Source: Granulicella sp.
GTDB taxonomy: Bacteria > Acidobacteriota > Terriglobia > Terriglobales > Acidobacteriaceae
Direction: 5' to 3'
DNA length: 64,000 nucleotides
Assembly (NCBI GenBank): GCA_025408425.1
Contig: JANXYX010000036.1
Location: 186,001-250,000 of the forward strand
Under the pieces are notes generated by a model. It saw only the letters and a list, made by a program, of their open reading frames with translations. It was not told the origin of the DNA and searched no databases. This document shows positions 50,757-60,912 of the stretch, one piece after another (position 1 is the stretch's first letter; the number at the start of each line of letters is the position of its first letter). The translations under genes and the position numbers were made by a program.

Positions 50757-53141
50757 ATGGCAGACGTAACTTTTACCGTAGACGGCAAACAAATCACCGC
50801 ACCCGCAGGCACCCTCCTCATCGAGGCCTGCAAGACCGCCGGCATCGAAATCCCTGCATTCTGTTACTACCCCGGGCTCTCCCTCCAGGCCGCATGCCGC
50901 ATGTGCGTCGTCCGCATCGAGAAGATGCCCAAGCTCCAGACCGCCTGCACTACCCCGGTCGCCGAGGGCATGATCGTCTACACCGAGACCCCCGACATCG
51001 CCCAGGCCCGCAAGGCCACACTGCAACTTCTCCTCGGCAACCATCCCCTCGACTGCCCCGTCTGCGACGCCGGCGGCGAGTGCGAGCTACAGGACATGAC
51101 CTTCAAGTACGGTGCCGCCGACAGCTTCTACGCCGAGCCCAAGAACCACCGCGAAGAGCAGAAGTGGTCTCCCGTCGTCTACTTTGACCGCCCCCGCTGC
51201 ATCCTCTGTTATCGCTGCGTCCGCATGTGCGGCGAAGGCATGGACGTCTTCGCGCTCGGCATTCAGAACCGCGGCAGCTCCTCCGTCATCGCCCCCAACG
51301 TCCCCGCGCACATGTCCCCCGACGACCTCGCCCACGTGGACTGCGAGCAGTGCGGCATGTGCATCGACGCCTGTCCCGTAGGTGCCCTCACCTCCGGCAC
51401 CTATCGCTACAAGACCCGCCCCTGGGAGATGAATCACGTAGCCACCATCTGCACTCACTGCGGAGACGGCTGCAAGACCACCCTCGGCGTCCGCTCCACC
51501 TCCGACGGCTCTGAGATCGTCCGCGGCGACAACCGCGACAAGTCTGGCATCAACGGCGACTTCCTCTGCAACAAGGGCCGCTACGCCTTTGACTTTGCTA
51601 ACCACGAAGACCGCATCACCCAGCCTCTCGTCCGCCAACCCAACGGCGAACTCAAGCCCGTCTCCTGGGAAGTTGCCCTCGACCACGTCGGCAGCAAACT
51701 CCGCGCACTCCGCGACACCCGCGGCGGCAAGTCCATCGGCGTCATCGGCTCGAACCGCATCACCAATGAGGAAGCTTACCTCCTCCAGAAGTTCGCCCGC
51801 ACCGTCCTCGGCACCAACAATATCGACCACCACCGCACCGCCGACTATGTCTCGTTCGCCCAGTCCCTCGCAGGCCACACCGGCCGCACCGCCTCGCTGA
51901 ACGACACACTCAAAGCCCCCGCGATCCTCCTCGTCGGCGGCGACCCAACCAACCAAAGCCCCGCCACCGCCTGGAACCTGCGCACTGACGTCCGCCTCAA
52001 CCGCGCCCGCCTCTACGTAGCTAACAGCGAAGAGATCAAACTCCGCCGCCAGGCCAAGGCTTTTGTACAACTCGCTCCCTTCGGTTACAACGCCTTCGCC
52101 GCCTACCTCGCTGGCGATAACGCAGCCGCGGCCAGTGCAGCTTCCGACAGCAACGCTCTCAGCGCCTTCCGCGATGCAGTCAAGGCAGAGGAAAACCTCC
52201 TCATCCTCATAGGATCCGAACTCCGCGGCGCGGAGCTCAAGAAGCTCATCGACTTCGGCCTCACCATTCCAGGTGCTAAGTTTGCTCTCCTCTCCGACTA
52301 CGTCAACTCTCGCGGCGCAGCCGACATGGGCCTCCTGCCCGATATGCTCCCCGGCTACATGCCCGTCGGCTCCCCCAGCGATCTAGCCACCGAATACGCA
52401 GTACCCAACGAACCCGGCCTCGACATGCTTGAAATGTTCGACTCCGCCGGTCGTGGAAATCTATCCGCCCTTTACATCGTCGGATCCAACCCAGTCGCCC
52501 GCTACGGAATCGATCCCGCGTCACTCAAAGACACCTTCATCGTCGTGCAGGACATGTTCCTCACCGAGACCGCAGCCCTGGCCGACGTCGTCCTGCCCGC
52601 GGCCAATCTCTACGAGAAGTCCGGCTCCGTCACCAACAGCTACGGCGACCTCCAGCAGGTCAACAAAGCCGGAGACCGCGCCGGCGTACGTAGCGACTTC
52701 GAGATGATCGTCCGCATCGCCGACAAAATCGGCGCCGACATGCGCAAGCTCGTCCCCTTCGGCAAAGGCCTCCGCGCCGACATGGGCCAGTCCCGTGGAG
52801 CCCAGTCTGGCGAGGCCGACCGCCATGCCGTCTGGCTCACAGCCAACAACCTCGAGCCACGGCTCAGCCCCTTCGATGCCTTCGCCATCCTCGACGAGAT
52901 CCAGCGCCTCGTTCCCGGCTACAACATCCTTCGGCTCCAGCTCCTCTCAGGAAACGACCAGCACCTGTCACCCGTCGCCCCAACCCCGCTCGTCCAGATC
53001 GGTACTCGGCGCGATCAGGTCCTCCCGGCGAACGATTCCCTCTTCACCTCAGGCACCCTTGGTCGCTTCTCGACCATGTTAGGTGACCTGCAACAGAACG
53101 AAGCACAGCGGCTCATCCAGATTCAAACCGCCGCAGACTAG
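50757..53141 (+). CDS. nuoG: NADH-quinone oxidoreductase subunit G
   Basis: 794-residue 75-kDa-type subunit. Clusters readable from cysteines: N1b [2Fe-2S] at C36, C47, C50, C64; N5 at H96, C100, C103, C109; a ferredoxin-like region with C148, C151, C154, C158 and C196, C199, C202, C206; and N7 at C232, C235, C239, C271. The ferredoxin-like part has two complete CxxCxxCxxxC motifs, enough for two [4Fe-4S] clusters, whereas E. coli and Thermus NuoG use only one (N4). The rest is a molybdopterin-oxidoreductase-like domain without cofactor. ATG abuts the nuoF stop. Confidence 0.96.
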   Translation: MADVTFTVDGKQITAPAGTLLIEACKTAGIEIPAFCYYPGLSLQAACRMCVVRIEKMPKLQTACTTPVAEGMIVYTETPDIAQARKATLQLLLGNHPLDCPVCDAGGECELQDMTFKYGAADSFYAEPKNHREEQKWSPVVYFDRPRCILCYRCVRMCGEGMDVFALGIQNRGSSSVIAPNVPAHMSPDDLAHVDCEQCGMCIDACPVGALTSGTYRYKTRPWEMNHVATICTHCGDGCKTTLGVRSTSDGSEIVRGDNRDKSGINGDFLCNKGRYAFDFANHEDRITQPLVRQPNGELKPVSWEVALDHVGSKLRALRDTRGGKSIGVIGSNRITNEEAYLLQKFARTVLGTNNIDHHRTADYVSFAQSLAGHTGRTASLNDTLKAPAILLVGGDPTNQSPATAWNLRTDVRLNRARLYVANSEEIKLRRQAKAFVQLAPFGYNAFAAYLAGDNAAAASAASDSNALSAFRDAVKAEENLLILIGSELRGAELKKLIDFGLTIPGAKFALLSDYVNSRGAADMGLLPDMLPGYMPVGSPSDLATEYAVPNEPGLDMLEMFDSAGRGNLSALYIVGSNPVARYGIDPASLKDTFIVVQDMFLTETAALADVVLPAANLYEKSGSVTNSYGDLQQVNKAGDRAGVRSDFEMIVRIADKIGADMRKLVPFGKGLRADMGQSRGAQSGEADRHAVWLTANNLEPRLSPFDAFAILDEIQRLVPGYNILRLQLLSGNDQHLSPVAPTPLVQIGTRRDQVLPANDSLFTSGTLGRFSTMLGDLQQNEAQRLIQIQTAAD

Positions 53142-53180
53142 TCACCCAGACCGCCGCCCACAGGAGCGCGACCCATTACC

Positions 53181-54239
53181 GTGAGCCATCTATCACCGTT
53201 CCAGACATTTCTGCTGCTCAGCATCCTCAAGATTGTCGTCGTCCTCGTCATCACCCTGACGGCGGTCGCCTACACGGTGCTGCTGGAGCGTAAGGTTCTC
53301 GGCCGCATGCAGAATCGCTGGGGCCCCTCCCGCGTCGGCCCCTTCGGCCTCCTTCAGCCCCTCGCCGACGGCATCAAGCTCTTCCTCAAGGAAGACCTCA
53401 TGCCAATGGCAGCTCAGCGCCCACTCTTCATCATCGCGCCCATCATCGCGCTCGCCTGCTCCCTTATCTCCATCGCCGTCGTTCCCTTCGGAGCGGTCCA
53501 GCGCGTCAAGGGCGTCGATATCTTCAACGTTGCCGACCTTAACATCGGCCTCCTCGTCATCCTGGGCATCACCTCCATCGGCGTCTACGGCATCGCCCTC
53601 TCCGGCTGGTCCTCAAACAACAAATTCGCACTGCTCGGCTCTCTCCGTGCCACCTCGCAGATGATCAGCTACGAGCTCGCGCTCGGCCTCTCCCTCGTCG
53701 GCGTCGTCCTTCGGGCCCAGTCCCTCAGCCTCCGCGACATCGTCAACAGCCAGGCCGCGCACGGTGCCCTCTCCTGGAACATCTTCGGCGGCTTCCAGTT
53801 CGTCGCCTTCTTCATCTACCTCATGGCCGCCTACGCCGAGACCAATCGCTCCCCATTCGACCTCCCCGAGGCCGAGTCCGAGCTCGTCGCCGGCTACCAC
53901 ACCGAATACTCCTCCATGAAGTTCGCCATGTTCTTCATGGCCGAGTATGCCAACATGATTACCGTCAGCTGCGTCGCCACACTGCTCTTCTTCGGCGGCC
54001 CATCCAGCCCCTTCGGCCATCTAATCCCAGACTTCGGCGGCCCAATCGTCCAGGCCATCCTGCCCATCGGCTGGTTCGTCCTCAAAGTTCTTGCATTCCT
54101 CCTGCTGTACATCTGGGTCCGCGGCACGCTGCCACGTTTCAGGTATGACCAACTCATGAGCTTCGGCTGGAAGGTTCTACTGCCGATCGCCATGGTCAAC
54201 ATCATCGTCACCAGCCTTATCCTTGCACTGCGCGGCTAG
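53181..54239 (+). CDS. nuoH: NADH-quinone oxidoreductase subunit H
   Basis: 352-residue membrane subunit at the joint of the two arms, with eight helices. Landmarks: ERKVLGRMQNRWGPSRVGPFGLLQPLADGIKLF and AETNRSPFDLPEAESELVAGYHTEYSSMKFA, which line the quinone channel. GTG start with AGGAG 14 bases upstream. nuoI, normally the next gene, is absent; nuoJ follows after 99 bp. Confidence 0.97.
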   Translation: MSHLSPFQTFLLLSILKIVVVLVITLTAVAYTVLLERKVLGRMQNRWGPSRVGPFGLLQPLADGIKLFLKEDLMPMAAQRPLFIIAPIIALACSLISIAVVPFGAVQRVKGVDIFNVADLNIGLLVILGITSIGVYGIALSGWSSNNKFALLGSLRATSQMISYELALGLSLVGVVLRAQSLSLRDIVNSQAAHGALSWNIFGGFQFVAFFIYLMAAYAETNRSPFDLPEAESELVAGYHTEYSSMKFAMFFMAEYANMITVSCVATLLFFGGPSSPFGHLIPDFGGPIVQAILPIGWFVLKVLAFLLLYIWVRGTLPRFRYDQLMSFGWKVLLPIAMVNIIVTSLILALRG

Positions 54240-54338
54240 TCCCACCGCACAAGCTGCTTTACAATCAACAGGTAACCCCCTCAACCTCTGCTCTGTTCGA
54301 GAGTTCTTAAAGCTTCAGGAAAGACTCAGCGGATCATC

Positions 54339-54845
54339 ATGCAACTGGCACTCTTCATCATCTTCGGCGCGCTTGCGGTAGCAGGAGCTCTGAATCTGCT
54401 CTTGCAGCGTCATCCCATCAACAGCGCTCTGTCGCTCGTTGTCGTCATGATGTCGCTCGCCGTCCTCTACTGGTCCCTCGGTGCGGAGTTCCTCGCCGCC
54501 GCCCAGGTCATCGTCTACTCCGGCGCCATCATGGTGCTCTTCGTCTTCGTCATCATGCTGCTCAACGCCGGAGAAGAAGAACACACCACAGGCAGCCGTG
54601 CCGCCTACATCGTAGGATTCCCTGGCGCAGCCGCAATCTTCTGCATCCTCAGCTTTGTCTTCCTCTCGGAGCGCAAGGCCCTTGGCCTTACCAACCTCGG
54701 CGGTCAGCTCAACAGCGGACTCAGCAACATCGCAGAGATCAGCACGGTGCTCTTCACCAGACTCCTGCTGCCCTTTGAGGTCACCTCCGTTCTCATCCTG
54801 GTAGCCATCCTCGGGGCCGTCGTCCTCGCGCGAAAGGAGCAATAG
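54339..54845 (+). CDS. nuoJ: NADH-quinone oxidoreductase subunit J
   Basis: 168-residue membrane subunit with about five helices. The conserved region AAAQVIVYSGAIMVLFVFVIMLLN contains the helix-3 pi-bulge and Tyr seen in the family. The next gene nuoK starts 3 bp after its stop. Confidence 0.95.
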   Translation: MQLALFIIFGALAVAGALNLLLQRHPINSALSLVVVMMSLAVLYWSLGAEFLAAAQVIVYSGAIMVLFVFVIMLLNAGEEEHTTGSRAAYIVGFPGAAAIFCILSFVFLSERKALGLTNLGGQLNSGLSNIAEISTVLFTRLLLPFEVTSVLILVAILGAVVLARKEQ

Positions 54846-54848
54846 CTC

Positions 54849-55160
54849 ATGTCCGCAGAAGTCCCTGTCGCCTACTACCTCGTTCTCGCCGCCATCCTCT
54901 TCTCCGTCGGCGTCGCTGCGTTTCTCATCAAGCGCAACGTAATCACCATCTTCATGTCCATTGAGCTGATGCTCAACGCTGTCAACCTGACCTTCGTCGC
55001 CTTTAGCCACATGTGGCACCAGATACAAGGCCAGATCTTCGTCTTCTTTGTGATGGTCGTAGCCGCCGCGGAAGCCGCAGTCGGTTTTGCCATCATCATC
55101 GCCATCTTCCGCACGCGCCAGACGCTGAACGTTGACCAGATCAACCTGATGAAATCGTGA
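54849..55160 (+). CDS. nuoK: NADH-quinone oxidoreductase subunit K
   Basis: 103-residue three-helix subunit. The helix with [19 protein letters not shown] has the conserved Glu of the proton path, and the second Glu is in [18 protein letters not shown]. The stop codon overlaps the GTG start of nuoL (GTGA). Confidence 0.96.
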   Translation: MSAEVPVAYYLVLAAILFSVGVAAFLIKRNVITIFMSIELMLNAVNLTFVAFSHMWHQIQGQIFVFFVMVVAAAEAAVGFAIIIAIFRTRQTLNVDQINLMKS

Positions 55161-57148
55161 CCAATATGCCCTCTTCTTATCTCTGGTTGATTCCGCTGCT
55201 TCCCTTCACAGGCTTCCTCATCAACGGAACCCTCGGACGCAAGTTGCCCCGCGCCGCAGTCACCGCCATCGCCCTGCTCTTCACTGCCGTCCCTGCCGCC
55301 ATCGTCGCGTGGCTCTGGGTCACAATGAAAGCTGTCGGCGCACCCGATTCCATCAGCATCAATGCCGGTCCCTGGATCACCATCACCGGATTCCACGTAG
55401 ACTTCGCCTTCACCGTAGACCACCTCACCCTCATCATGCTCGGCGTAGTCACTGGCGTAGGCTTCCTCATCCATCTCTACTCCGCCGGATACATGGCGCA
55501 CGAAGAGGGCTACTGGCGCTTCTTCGCCTACCTCAATCTCTTCATGTTCTTCATGTCCGTTCTCGTCCTCGCAGAGAGCTTCCTGCTCCTCTTCGTAGGA
55601 TGGGAGGGCGTTGGTCTGGCCTCATACCTCCTCATCGGCTTCTACTTCAAGAAGGACTCCGCCGCCAACGCCGGTAAAAAAGCCTTCATCGTCAATCGCA
55701 TCGGCGACTTCGGCTTCCTCCTCGCGATGTTCCTCATCGTCGCCCACTTCGGCTCGCTGGACTTCGCCCACGTCTTCAACGCCATCAGCGTCAACCCTGA
55801 CTGGCACGGCGGCGTCCTTACCGCCATCGCCCTGCTCCTGGTCGTAGGCGCAGCCGGCAAATCCGCCCAGATTCCCCTCTACGTCTGGCTACCAGACGCC
55901 ATGGAAGGTCCCACCCCTGTCTCGGCCCTCATCCATGCCGCAACCATGGTCACCGCTGGCATCTACATGGTCGCCCGCTGCCACACCATCTTCGACCGTT
56001 CCCCCTATGCACTCGGCGTAGTCGCCATCATCGGAGCGGCCACCGCCATCTTCGCCGCCTGCATCGGCATAGTGCAGCACGACATCAAGCGCGTTCTCGC
56101 CTATTCCACCGTCTCCCAGCTAGGCTACATGTTCCTCGCCTGCGGAGTTGGTGCCTACACCGCCGGCATCTTCCACCTGCTCACCCACGCCTTCTTCAAA
56201 GCCCTGCTCTTCCTCGCCGCCGGTTCTGTTATCCACGCCCTCTCCGGCGAACAGGACATGCGCAAGATGGGCGGCCTCTGGCGCAAGATCCCCATCACCT
56301 TCTGGACCATGACCATGGGCGTCTTCGCCATCGCCGGCATCCCTCCGCTGGCTGGCTTCTTCTCCAAGGACGAAATCCTCTACCAGGCCTTCATCTCTCC
56401 CAACCCCATCGGCAAGCTCCTTTGGGCAGTCGGCCTTATCACCGCCGGCATGACCTCCTTCTACATGTTCCGCCTGTGGTTCAAAACCTTCTTCGGCGAA
56501 TCCCGCGTTGAGGAGACCCACGCCAGCCACGGACACGACGATCACGCGTCACACGGAAATGGTGGAGTCCACGAGTCCCCCTGGATCATGCTCTTCGCCC
56601 TCGTCATCCTCGCCATCCTCTCCGTCATCGGCGGATGGGTCGGCGTTCCGACAGCCATGTTCGGCCACAACGAGATTGAGCACTTCCTCGCCCCCGTCTT
56701 CGAATCCGGAGCCTCTGCCCAGGCAGCCACAGCAGCAGCCAGCCAAGGCCTCGAGCTCACTCTCGCTGCACTATCAGTCCTCACCGCCCTCGCGGGACTC
56801 GGCCTCGCCTACACCTTCTACTACAAGAAGCCCGGCACAGCAGCCACACTCGCCCAGCGCGCCCCAGCCCTCTATCGTCTCGTCGAAAACAAGTTCTACG
56901 TCGATGAGATCTACAGCGCAGTCATCATCACACCGCTGCTCATGTTCACCCGCCTTATCCTCGGCGGCCTCGTAGACAGCGGCCTCGTCAACGGCTCCGG
57001 TGCTCTCGCTGGCGCAACCACTCGCGGACTCAGTACTCTCACCCGCCGCGTTCAATCAGGCAACATCCGCTCCTACGCCGGCTGGCTGGCGCTCGGAGCA
57101 GCAGCAGTTCTCATCGTCATGATCTTCGGACGTTTCTGGGCTCACTAG
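55157..57148 (+). CDS. nuoL: NADH-quinone oxidoreductase subunit L
   Basis: 663-residue antiporter-like subunit with 14 core helices and the long lateral helix at the C-terminus. Conserved charges: the Glu in [19 protein letters not shown], the Lys in [34 protein letters not shown] and [11 protein letters not shown] His-rich loop ([20 protein letters not shown]) is inserted between helices after residue 450. GTG 55157 overlaps the nuoK stop; ATG 55166 is an alternative. Confidence 0.96.
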   Translation: MTNMPSSYLWLIPLLPFTGFLINGTLGRKLPRAAVTAIALLFTAVPAAIVAWLWVTMKAVGAPDSISINAGPWITITGFHVDFAFTVDHLTLIMLGVVTGVGFLIHLYSAGYMAHEEGYWRFFAYLNLFMFFMSVLVLAESFLLLFVGWEGVGLASYLLIGFYFKKDSAANAGKKAFIVNRIGDFGFLLAMFLIVAHFGSLDFAHVFNAISVNPDWHGGVLTAIALLLVVGAAGKSAQIPLYVWLPDAMEGPTPVSALIHAATMVTAGIYMVARCHTIFDRSPYALGVVAIIGAATAIFAACIGIVQHDIKRVLAYSTVSQLGYMFLACGVGAYTAGIFHLLTHAFFKALLFLAAGSVIHALSGEQDMRKMGGLWRKIPITFWTMTMGVFAIAGIPPLAGFFSKDEILYQAFISPNPIGKLLWAVGLITAGMTSFYMFRLWFKTFFGESRVEETHASHGHDDHASHGNGGVHESPWIMLFALVILAILSVIGGWVGVPTAMFGHNEIEHFLAPVFESGASAQAATAAASQGLELTLAALSVLTALAGLGLAYTFYYKKPGTAATLAQRAPALYRLVENKFYVDEIYSAVIITPLLMFTRLILGGLVDSGLVNGSGALAGATTRGLSTLTRRVQSGNIRSYAGWLALGAAAVLIVMIFGRFWAH

Positions 57149-57181
57149 CCGTTCGTTTGTGCCGTTGTTTTTTCTTTTGTT

Positions 57182-57204
57182 TGTCATCCCGAAGGGATCT
57201 GCTT
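57182..57204. repeat. short ATCCC-GAA-GGGAT hairpin between nuoL and nuoM
   Basis: Perfect 5-bp stem with GAA loop (57186-57198) in the stretch TGTCATCCCGAAGGGATCTG. Similar units recur in Terriglobia intergenic DNA as far as I recall; only one copy is in this window. Confidence 0.45.
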
Positions 57205-57256
57205 CTGTCGTTGTAGTTGCTCTTAAGAACCGCAACACCGCTTCACCAAGGAAACG

Positions 57257-58840
57257 ATGAATCTCGACCACTCCATTCTGTCCATCATCACCTTCGTCCC
57301 GCTCGTGGGCGCGGTCCTGCTGGCTCTCCTGCCCGACCGTGGCAAGCTGATGCAATGGGGCGCACTCGCCGTCACCCTCATCACCTTCGCCATCACTCTG
57401 CACCTGCCCGTCCACTACAACTACGCAGCTGCCAGTGGCGCGTTCCAGTTCGCCACCGATAACCCCTGGATCGCCACACCCGCCATCCGCTACCACCTCG
57501 GCGTCGACGGCCTCTCCATGTGGCTCATCGTCCTCACCGGCTTCCTCGCCCCACTCGGCGTCCTCATCTCCTGGCGCACCGTCAGCGAGCGCAAGAAGCT
57601 CTTCTACACCCTCTTCCTGCTCCAGCAGGTCGCCATGCTTGGCATCTTCGTCTCGCTCGACCTCTTCCTCTACTACGCCTTTTGGGAGCTCTCCCTGGTC
57701 CCGATGACCATCCTCATCGCCACCTTTGGCCGCACCGAAAACCGTCGTAGCGCTGCCATCAAGTTCTTCCTCTACGCCTTCATCCCCTCCGCCGTCATGC
57801 TCGTCGGAATCCTCTGGCTCTACGTCAACACCGGCACCTTCGACATGCCGCAACTGGCACAGCTCGCAGCCACCCACGGCATCTCCGGTAACTCCGCAGC
57901 CCTCTGGCTGGCCTCGCTCTCCTTCCTCATAGCCTTTGCAGTCAAAGTTCCTGTCTTCCCACTTCACGGCTGGCTCTCAGACGCTATCTCTGAAGCCCCG
58001 ACAGCCGCTGTCATGGTTCTAGCCGGAAAACTCGGCCTCTACTCCATCCTGCGCTTCTCTTTCGGCATCTTCCCCGAGCAATCTCGTCACATCGCCCCGC
58101 TCATGATCGCCCTCGGAGCCATCGGCATCGTCTACGGCGCGCTCCTCGCCCTCGTCCAGAAAGACCTCAAGCGCCTCGCAGCCTACGGAACCCTTGGCCA
58201 CGTCAGCCTCGTCATCCTCGGCATCTTCACCTTCACTATCGCTGGTCTCGACGGTGGCATCTACCAGACCCTCAACGAGGGCATCGGCGGTGGCGCACTC
58301 TTCATGCTCCTCGGCATCCTCTACGAGCGCTACAGCACCTACGACATGCGCGAGTACGGTGGCCTTGCTGCCAAACTCCCCTGGATGGTCACCCTCTTCG
58401 TCATCACCACCCTCTCCGTCGTTGGCCTGCCTATGCTCAACGGCTTCGTCGGCGAGTTCCTTGTCTTCTCCGGCACCATGCAGTCCACCATCGCGCATCA
58501 CGTCGGCTGGACGGTTCTTGCCACCACTGGCGTCATCCTTACCGCCGCTTACATGCTCCTCATGATTCAGAAAGTCTTCTACAGCAACCTCGGTCTCAAG
58601 CCCCGCAGCGTCACCGGCTGGGATCTGGACGTCCGCGAACACCTCGCTCTCTGGCCCATGATTGCGTTGATGCTCCTGATGGGAATCGCCTCGCCCTACT
58701 GGATGCAATCCATCGACACCGTCGGCACCTACCTCGCCAATCAGATCGGTTCCCCTGATCTGACGGCTCCCAAAACCATCACCAGACTCCCCGGTTCCAG
58801 CTTCCCCATGCGACCCTACCAAGAAGGAGGCCAACGCTAA
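57257..58840 (+). CDS. nuoM: NADH-quinone oxidoreductase subunit M
   Basis: 527-residue antiporter-like subunit with 14 helices. Conserved Glu in [16 protein letters not shown], Lys in [32 protein letters not shown], and GFVGEFLVF near the C-terminal half. The gene is separated from nuoL by 108 bp that include a short hairpin repeat. Its stop shares an A with the nuoN ATG (TAATG). Confidence 0.97.
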   Translation: MNLDHSILSIITFVPLVGAVLLALLPDRGKLMQWGALAVTLITFAITLHLPVHYNYAAASGAFQFATDNPWIATPAIRYHLGVDGLSMWLIVLTGFLAPLGVLISWRTVSERKKLFYTLFLLQQVAMLGIFVSLDLFLYYAFWELSLVPMTILIATFGRTENRRSAAIKFFLYAFIPSAVMLVGILWLYVNTGTFDMPQLAQLAATHGISGNSAALWLASLSFLIAFAVKVPVFPLHGWLSDAISEAPTAAVMVLAGKLGLYSILRFSFGIFPEQSRHIAPLMIALGAIGIVYGALLALVQKDLKRLAAYGTLGHVSLVILGIFTFTIAGLDGGIYQTLNEGIGGGALFMLLGILYERYSTYDMREYGGLAAKLPWMVTLFVITTLSVVGLPMLNGFVGEFLVFSGTMQSTIAHHVGWTVLATTGVILTAAYMLLMIQKVFYSNLGLKPRSVTGWDLDVREHLALWPMIALMLLMGIASPYWMQSIDTVGTYLANQIGSPDLTAPKTITRLPGSSFPMRPYQEGGQR

Positions 58841-60375
58841 TGCCAAGCCTCTCGCCTAACATCATCGGCCTGCTCCCCGAGTACATTCTCACCATCACCG
58901 GCGTCCTCATCATGCTCGCCGAGCCCTGCATCAAGCCCAGCTCCAGCCGCAAGCCTCTCGGATGGCTCGCCATCCTTGGCACAATCGCAGCAGGCGTCGC
59001 CAGTGGCTACCAGACCCTCTTCGCCAGCGACCACCCCCTGCGCGCCTTCTCCAATACCATCCAGGTCGATACCTTCTCCATCTTCTTCCACCTGCTCATC
59101 GCCGCAGTCGTCCTCGTCACGCTCCTCGGCTCAATGGACTACTTCGAAGGCAACGCCTCCCACGCCGGTGAGTACTTCGCCCTCGTCCTCTTCGGAGCGA
59201 CCGGCATGATGCTCATGACCTGCTCCGTCGAGCTCCTCATGGTCTTCATCGGCCTTGAAATCTCCTCCATCTCCACCTACATCATGGCTGGCATGCGCAA
59301 AGGCCAGGGCACCGCCTCCGAGGCCTCGATCAAGTACTTCCTGCTCGGATCCTTCGCTACCGCCTTCTTCCTCTACGGCATAGCCCTCGCCTTCGGAGCC
59401 ACCGGCTCTACCAGCATCGCCGCTATTGCAGCAGGCCTCGCTGCCACTAAAACCCCACTCCTCGCCCTCATGGCCCTCGCCATGATCATCATCGGCCTCG
59501 GCTTCAAGGTCTCCGCCGCCCCCTTCCATGTCTGGACCCCCGACGTCTACCAGGGCGCACCCGCCCCCGTCGTCGGTCTCATGTCCACCGCACCCAAAGC
59601 GGCTGCCTTCGCCGTCCTGCTCCGCATCACCTTCTCCGGATTCCCCGGCATGCAGCACCGCTGGTCCGTCCTCATGTGGGTGCTTGCCGCCCTCTCCATG
59701 ACCGTCGGAAACCTCGGCGCCCTGCTCCAGCGCGACGTCAAGCGCATGTTGGCTTACTCCTCCATCGCCCACGCCGGATACCTCCTCGTAGCCTTCACTG
59801 CCTTCCCCCAGGAAGGCATAGCCGCCGCCTGCTTCTACACCGCCACCTACGCCGCCATGAACGTCGGTGCCTTCGCCGTCATCACCCAGGTCAGCGGCTT
59901 CAACGAGTCCACCCGTTCCATCGAAGACTACACCGGCCTCGCACTCAAACGCCCCGTCATCTCGGCGGTCTTCGCCTTCTTCCTGCTCTCCCTCATCGGC
60001 ATCCCCTTCACCGGAGGCTTCTTCGGCAAGTTCTATGTCTTCTCCGCAGCCATCGGCGCCGGCCACGTCTGGCTTGCCGTCATCGGCCTCTTCAACAGTG
60101 GAGTCGCCTGCTTCTACTACCTGCGCCTGCTGGCCGCCATCTACTCCCGCAAGCAAGCCGCTGCACACGATGTCCAGCCACGCAGCGTCAGCGTACCTGC
60201 AGCCATCGGCCTCACCCTTGCCGCTCTAGCCACCCTGATACTTGGAATACTCCCCGGCAATGTCCTCGAAATGGCCCAGTACGCCGGAACCAGCACCATG
60301 ATCGAGAACGCCCGCCAGCAGTGCGCAGCCCACCCGGACAACTGCCAGTTGCAGGTCAAGGTCGACTCCCACTAA
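58840..60375 (+). CDS. nuoN: NADH-quinone oxidoreductase subunit N
   Basis: 511-residue antiporter-like subunit with about 14 helices, last in the operon. Conserved Glu in [20 protein letters not shown], Lys in [31 protein letters not shown], and [15 protein letters not shown] strong terminator follows 21 bp after the stop. Confidence 0.97.
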   Translation: MPSLSPNIIGLLPEYILTITGVLIMLAEPCIKPSSSRKPLGWLAILGTIAAGVASGYQTLFASDHPLRAFSNTIQVDTFSIFFHLLIAAVVLVTLLGSMDYFEGNASHAGEYFALVLFGATGMMLMTCSVELLMVFIGLEISSISTYIMAGMRKGQGTASEASIKYFLLGSFATAFFLYGIALAFGATGSTSIAAIAAGLAATKTPLLALMALAMIIIGLGFKVSAAPFHVWTPDVYQGAPAPVVGLMSTAPKAAAFAVLLRITFSGFPGMQHRWSVLMWVLAALSMTVGNLGALLQRDVKRMLAYSSIAHAGYLLVAFTAFPQEGIAAACFYTATYAAMNVGAFAVITQVSGFNESTRSIEDYTGLALKRPVISAVFAFFLLSLIGIPFTGGFFGKFYVFSAAIGAGHVWLAVIGLFNSGVACFYYLRLLAAIYSRKQAAAHDVQPRSVSVPAAIGLTLAALATLILGILPGNVLEMAQYAGTSTMIENARQQCAAHPDNCQLQVKVDSH

Positions 60376-60396
60376 ACGACTTATCGCAACCAACAG

Positions 60397-60424
60397 AAAA
60401 GCCTCCGCATCGCGGAGGCTTTTC
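60397..60424. terminator. bidirectional terminator between nuoN and atpE
   Basis: Stem AAAAGCCTCCGC / GCGGAGGCTTTT with a 3-base loop. A-rich on one side and T-rich on the other, so it works on both strands and ends both the nuo operon and the F0 cluster. Confidence 0.92.
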
Positions 60425-60447
60425 CTTGCAAGCAATCTGACCTGAAG

Positions 60448-60747
60448 TTACTTGACCTTCAGGAAGATGATGACGAACGTGAACAGTGCGAGGGACTCGA
60501 TAAACGCCAGACCCAGAATCAGGAAGATAAAGATTCCAGGACGTGCGCCCGGGTTACGTGCCAAAGCCTCGGTTGCGGAGGCAGTCGCCTTACCCTGACC
60601 CAGACCGCAGAGACCGGCAGCAAGCGCCATGCCCAGACCGGCAGCAAGCGGAACCCACTGGTTGGCAACTTCACCACCCTGCGCGAAAGCCGGTGATGCA
60701 AGCAGCATCGCGGCCAAAGACATAAACAGATATTGCAGCTTCTTCAT
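60448..60747 (-). CDS. atpE: F0 ATP synthase subunit c
   Basis: 99-residue ring subunit. A signal-peptide-like start (LMSLAAMLLASPAFAQ in outline, residues 9-23) precedes the two helices, as in some bacteria. The ion-binding Glu is E84 (AFIESLALF), with Ser85 next to it. Gln51 in GLGQGKA is 13 residues before the loop Arg (ALARNPG), as Gln32 is in the Na+-binding c ring of Ilyobacter. The third ligand-associated Thr is Leu86 here. AGGAGC precedes the ATG. Last gene of the F0 cluster; no b, delta or F1 gene follows. Confidence 0.95.
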   Translation of the reverse strand: MKKLQYLFMSLAAMLLASPAFAQGGEVANQWVPLAAGLGMALAAGLCGLGQGKATASATEALARNPGARPGIFIFLILGLAFIESLALFTFVIIFLKVK

Positions 60748-60912
60748 CGTATTGCTCCTGCTCCCGTTAGATTCGCCGCCAGTGGGTGGTTGATGCTCAC
60801 CGTGCTGGCACCCTCACGCTATGCGGCGATGCTACCTGCCACGAAGAGGGAGCCCTCCGCAGCAAACTCAAATTTGTCTTACCTTCTAGTTAGCCCTGGG
60901 TACAGCGAAGTT

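Noticed and set aside
51087-52070. Long antisense frames across nuoG and other nuo genes (for example 51087-52070 and 59131-60168 on -)
   Set aside because: These are GC-skew shadows of strongly coding + genes: Gly/Asp/Glu-rich or Val-rich, without motifs or ribosome sites.
50757-53141. Idea that NuoI is fused into NuoG through the ferredoxin-like motifs
   Set aside because: The two CxxCxxCxxxC motifs lie at the normal N4 place within NuoG and are not followed by a NuoI-like sequence; a separate NuoI is still required.
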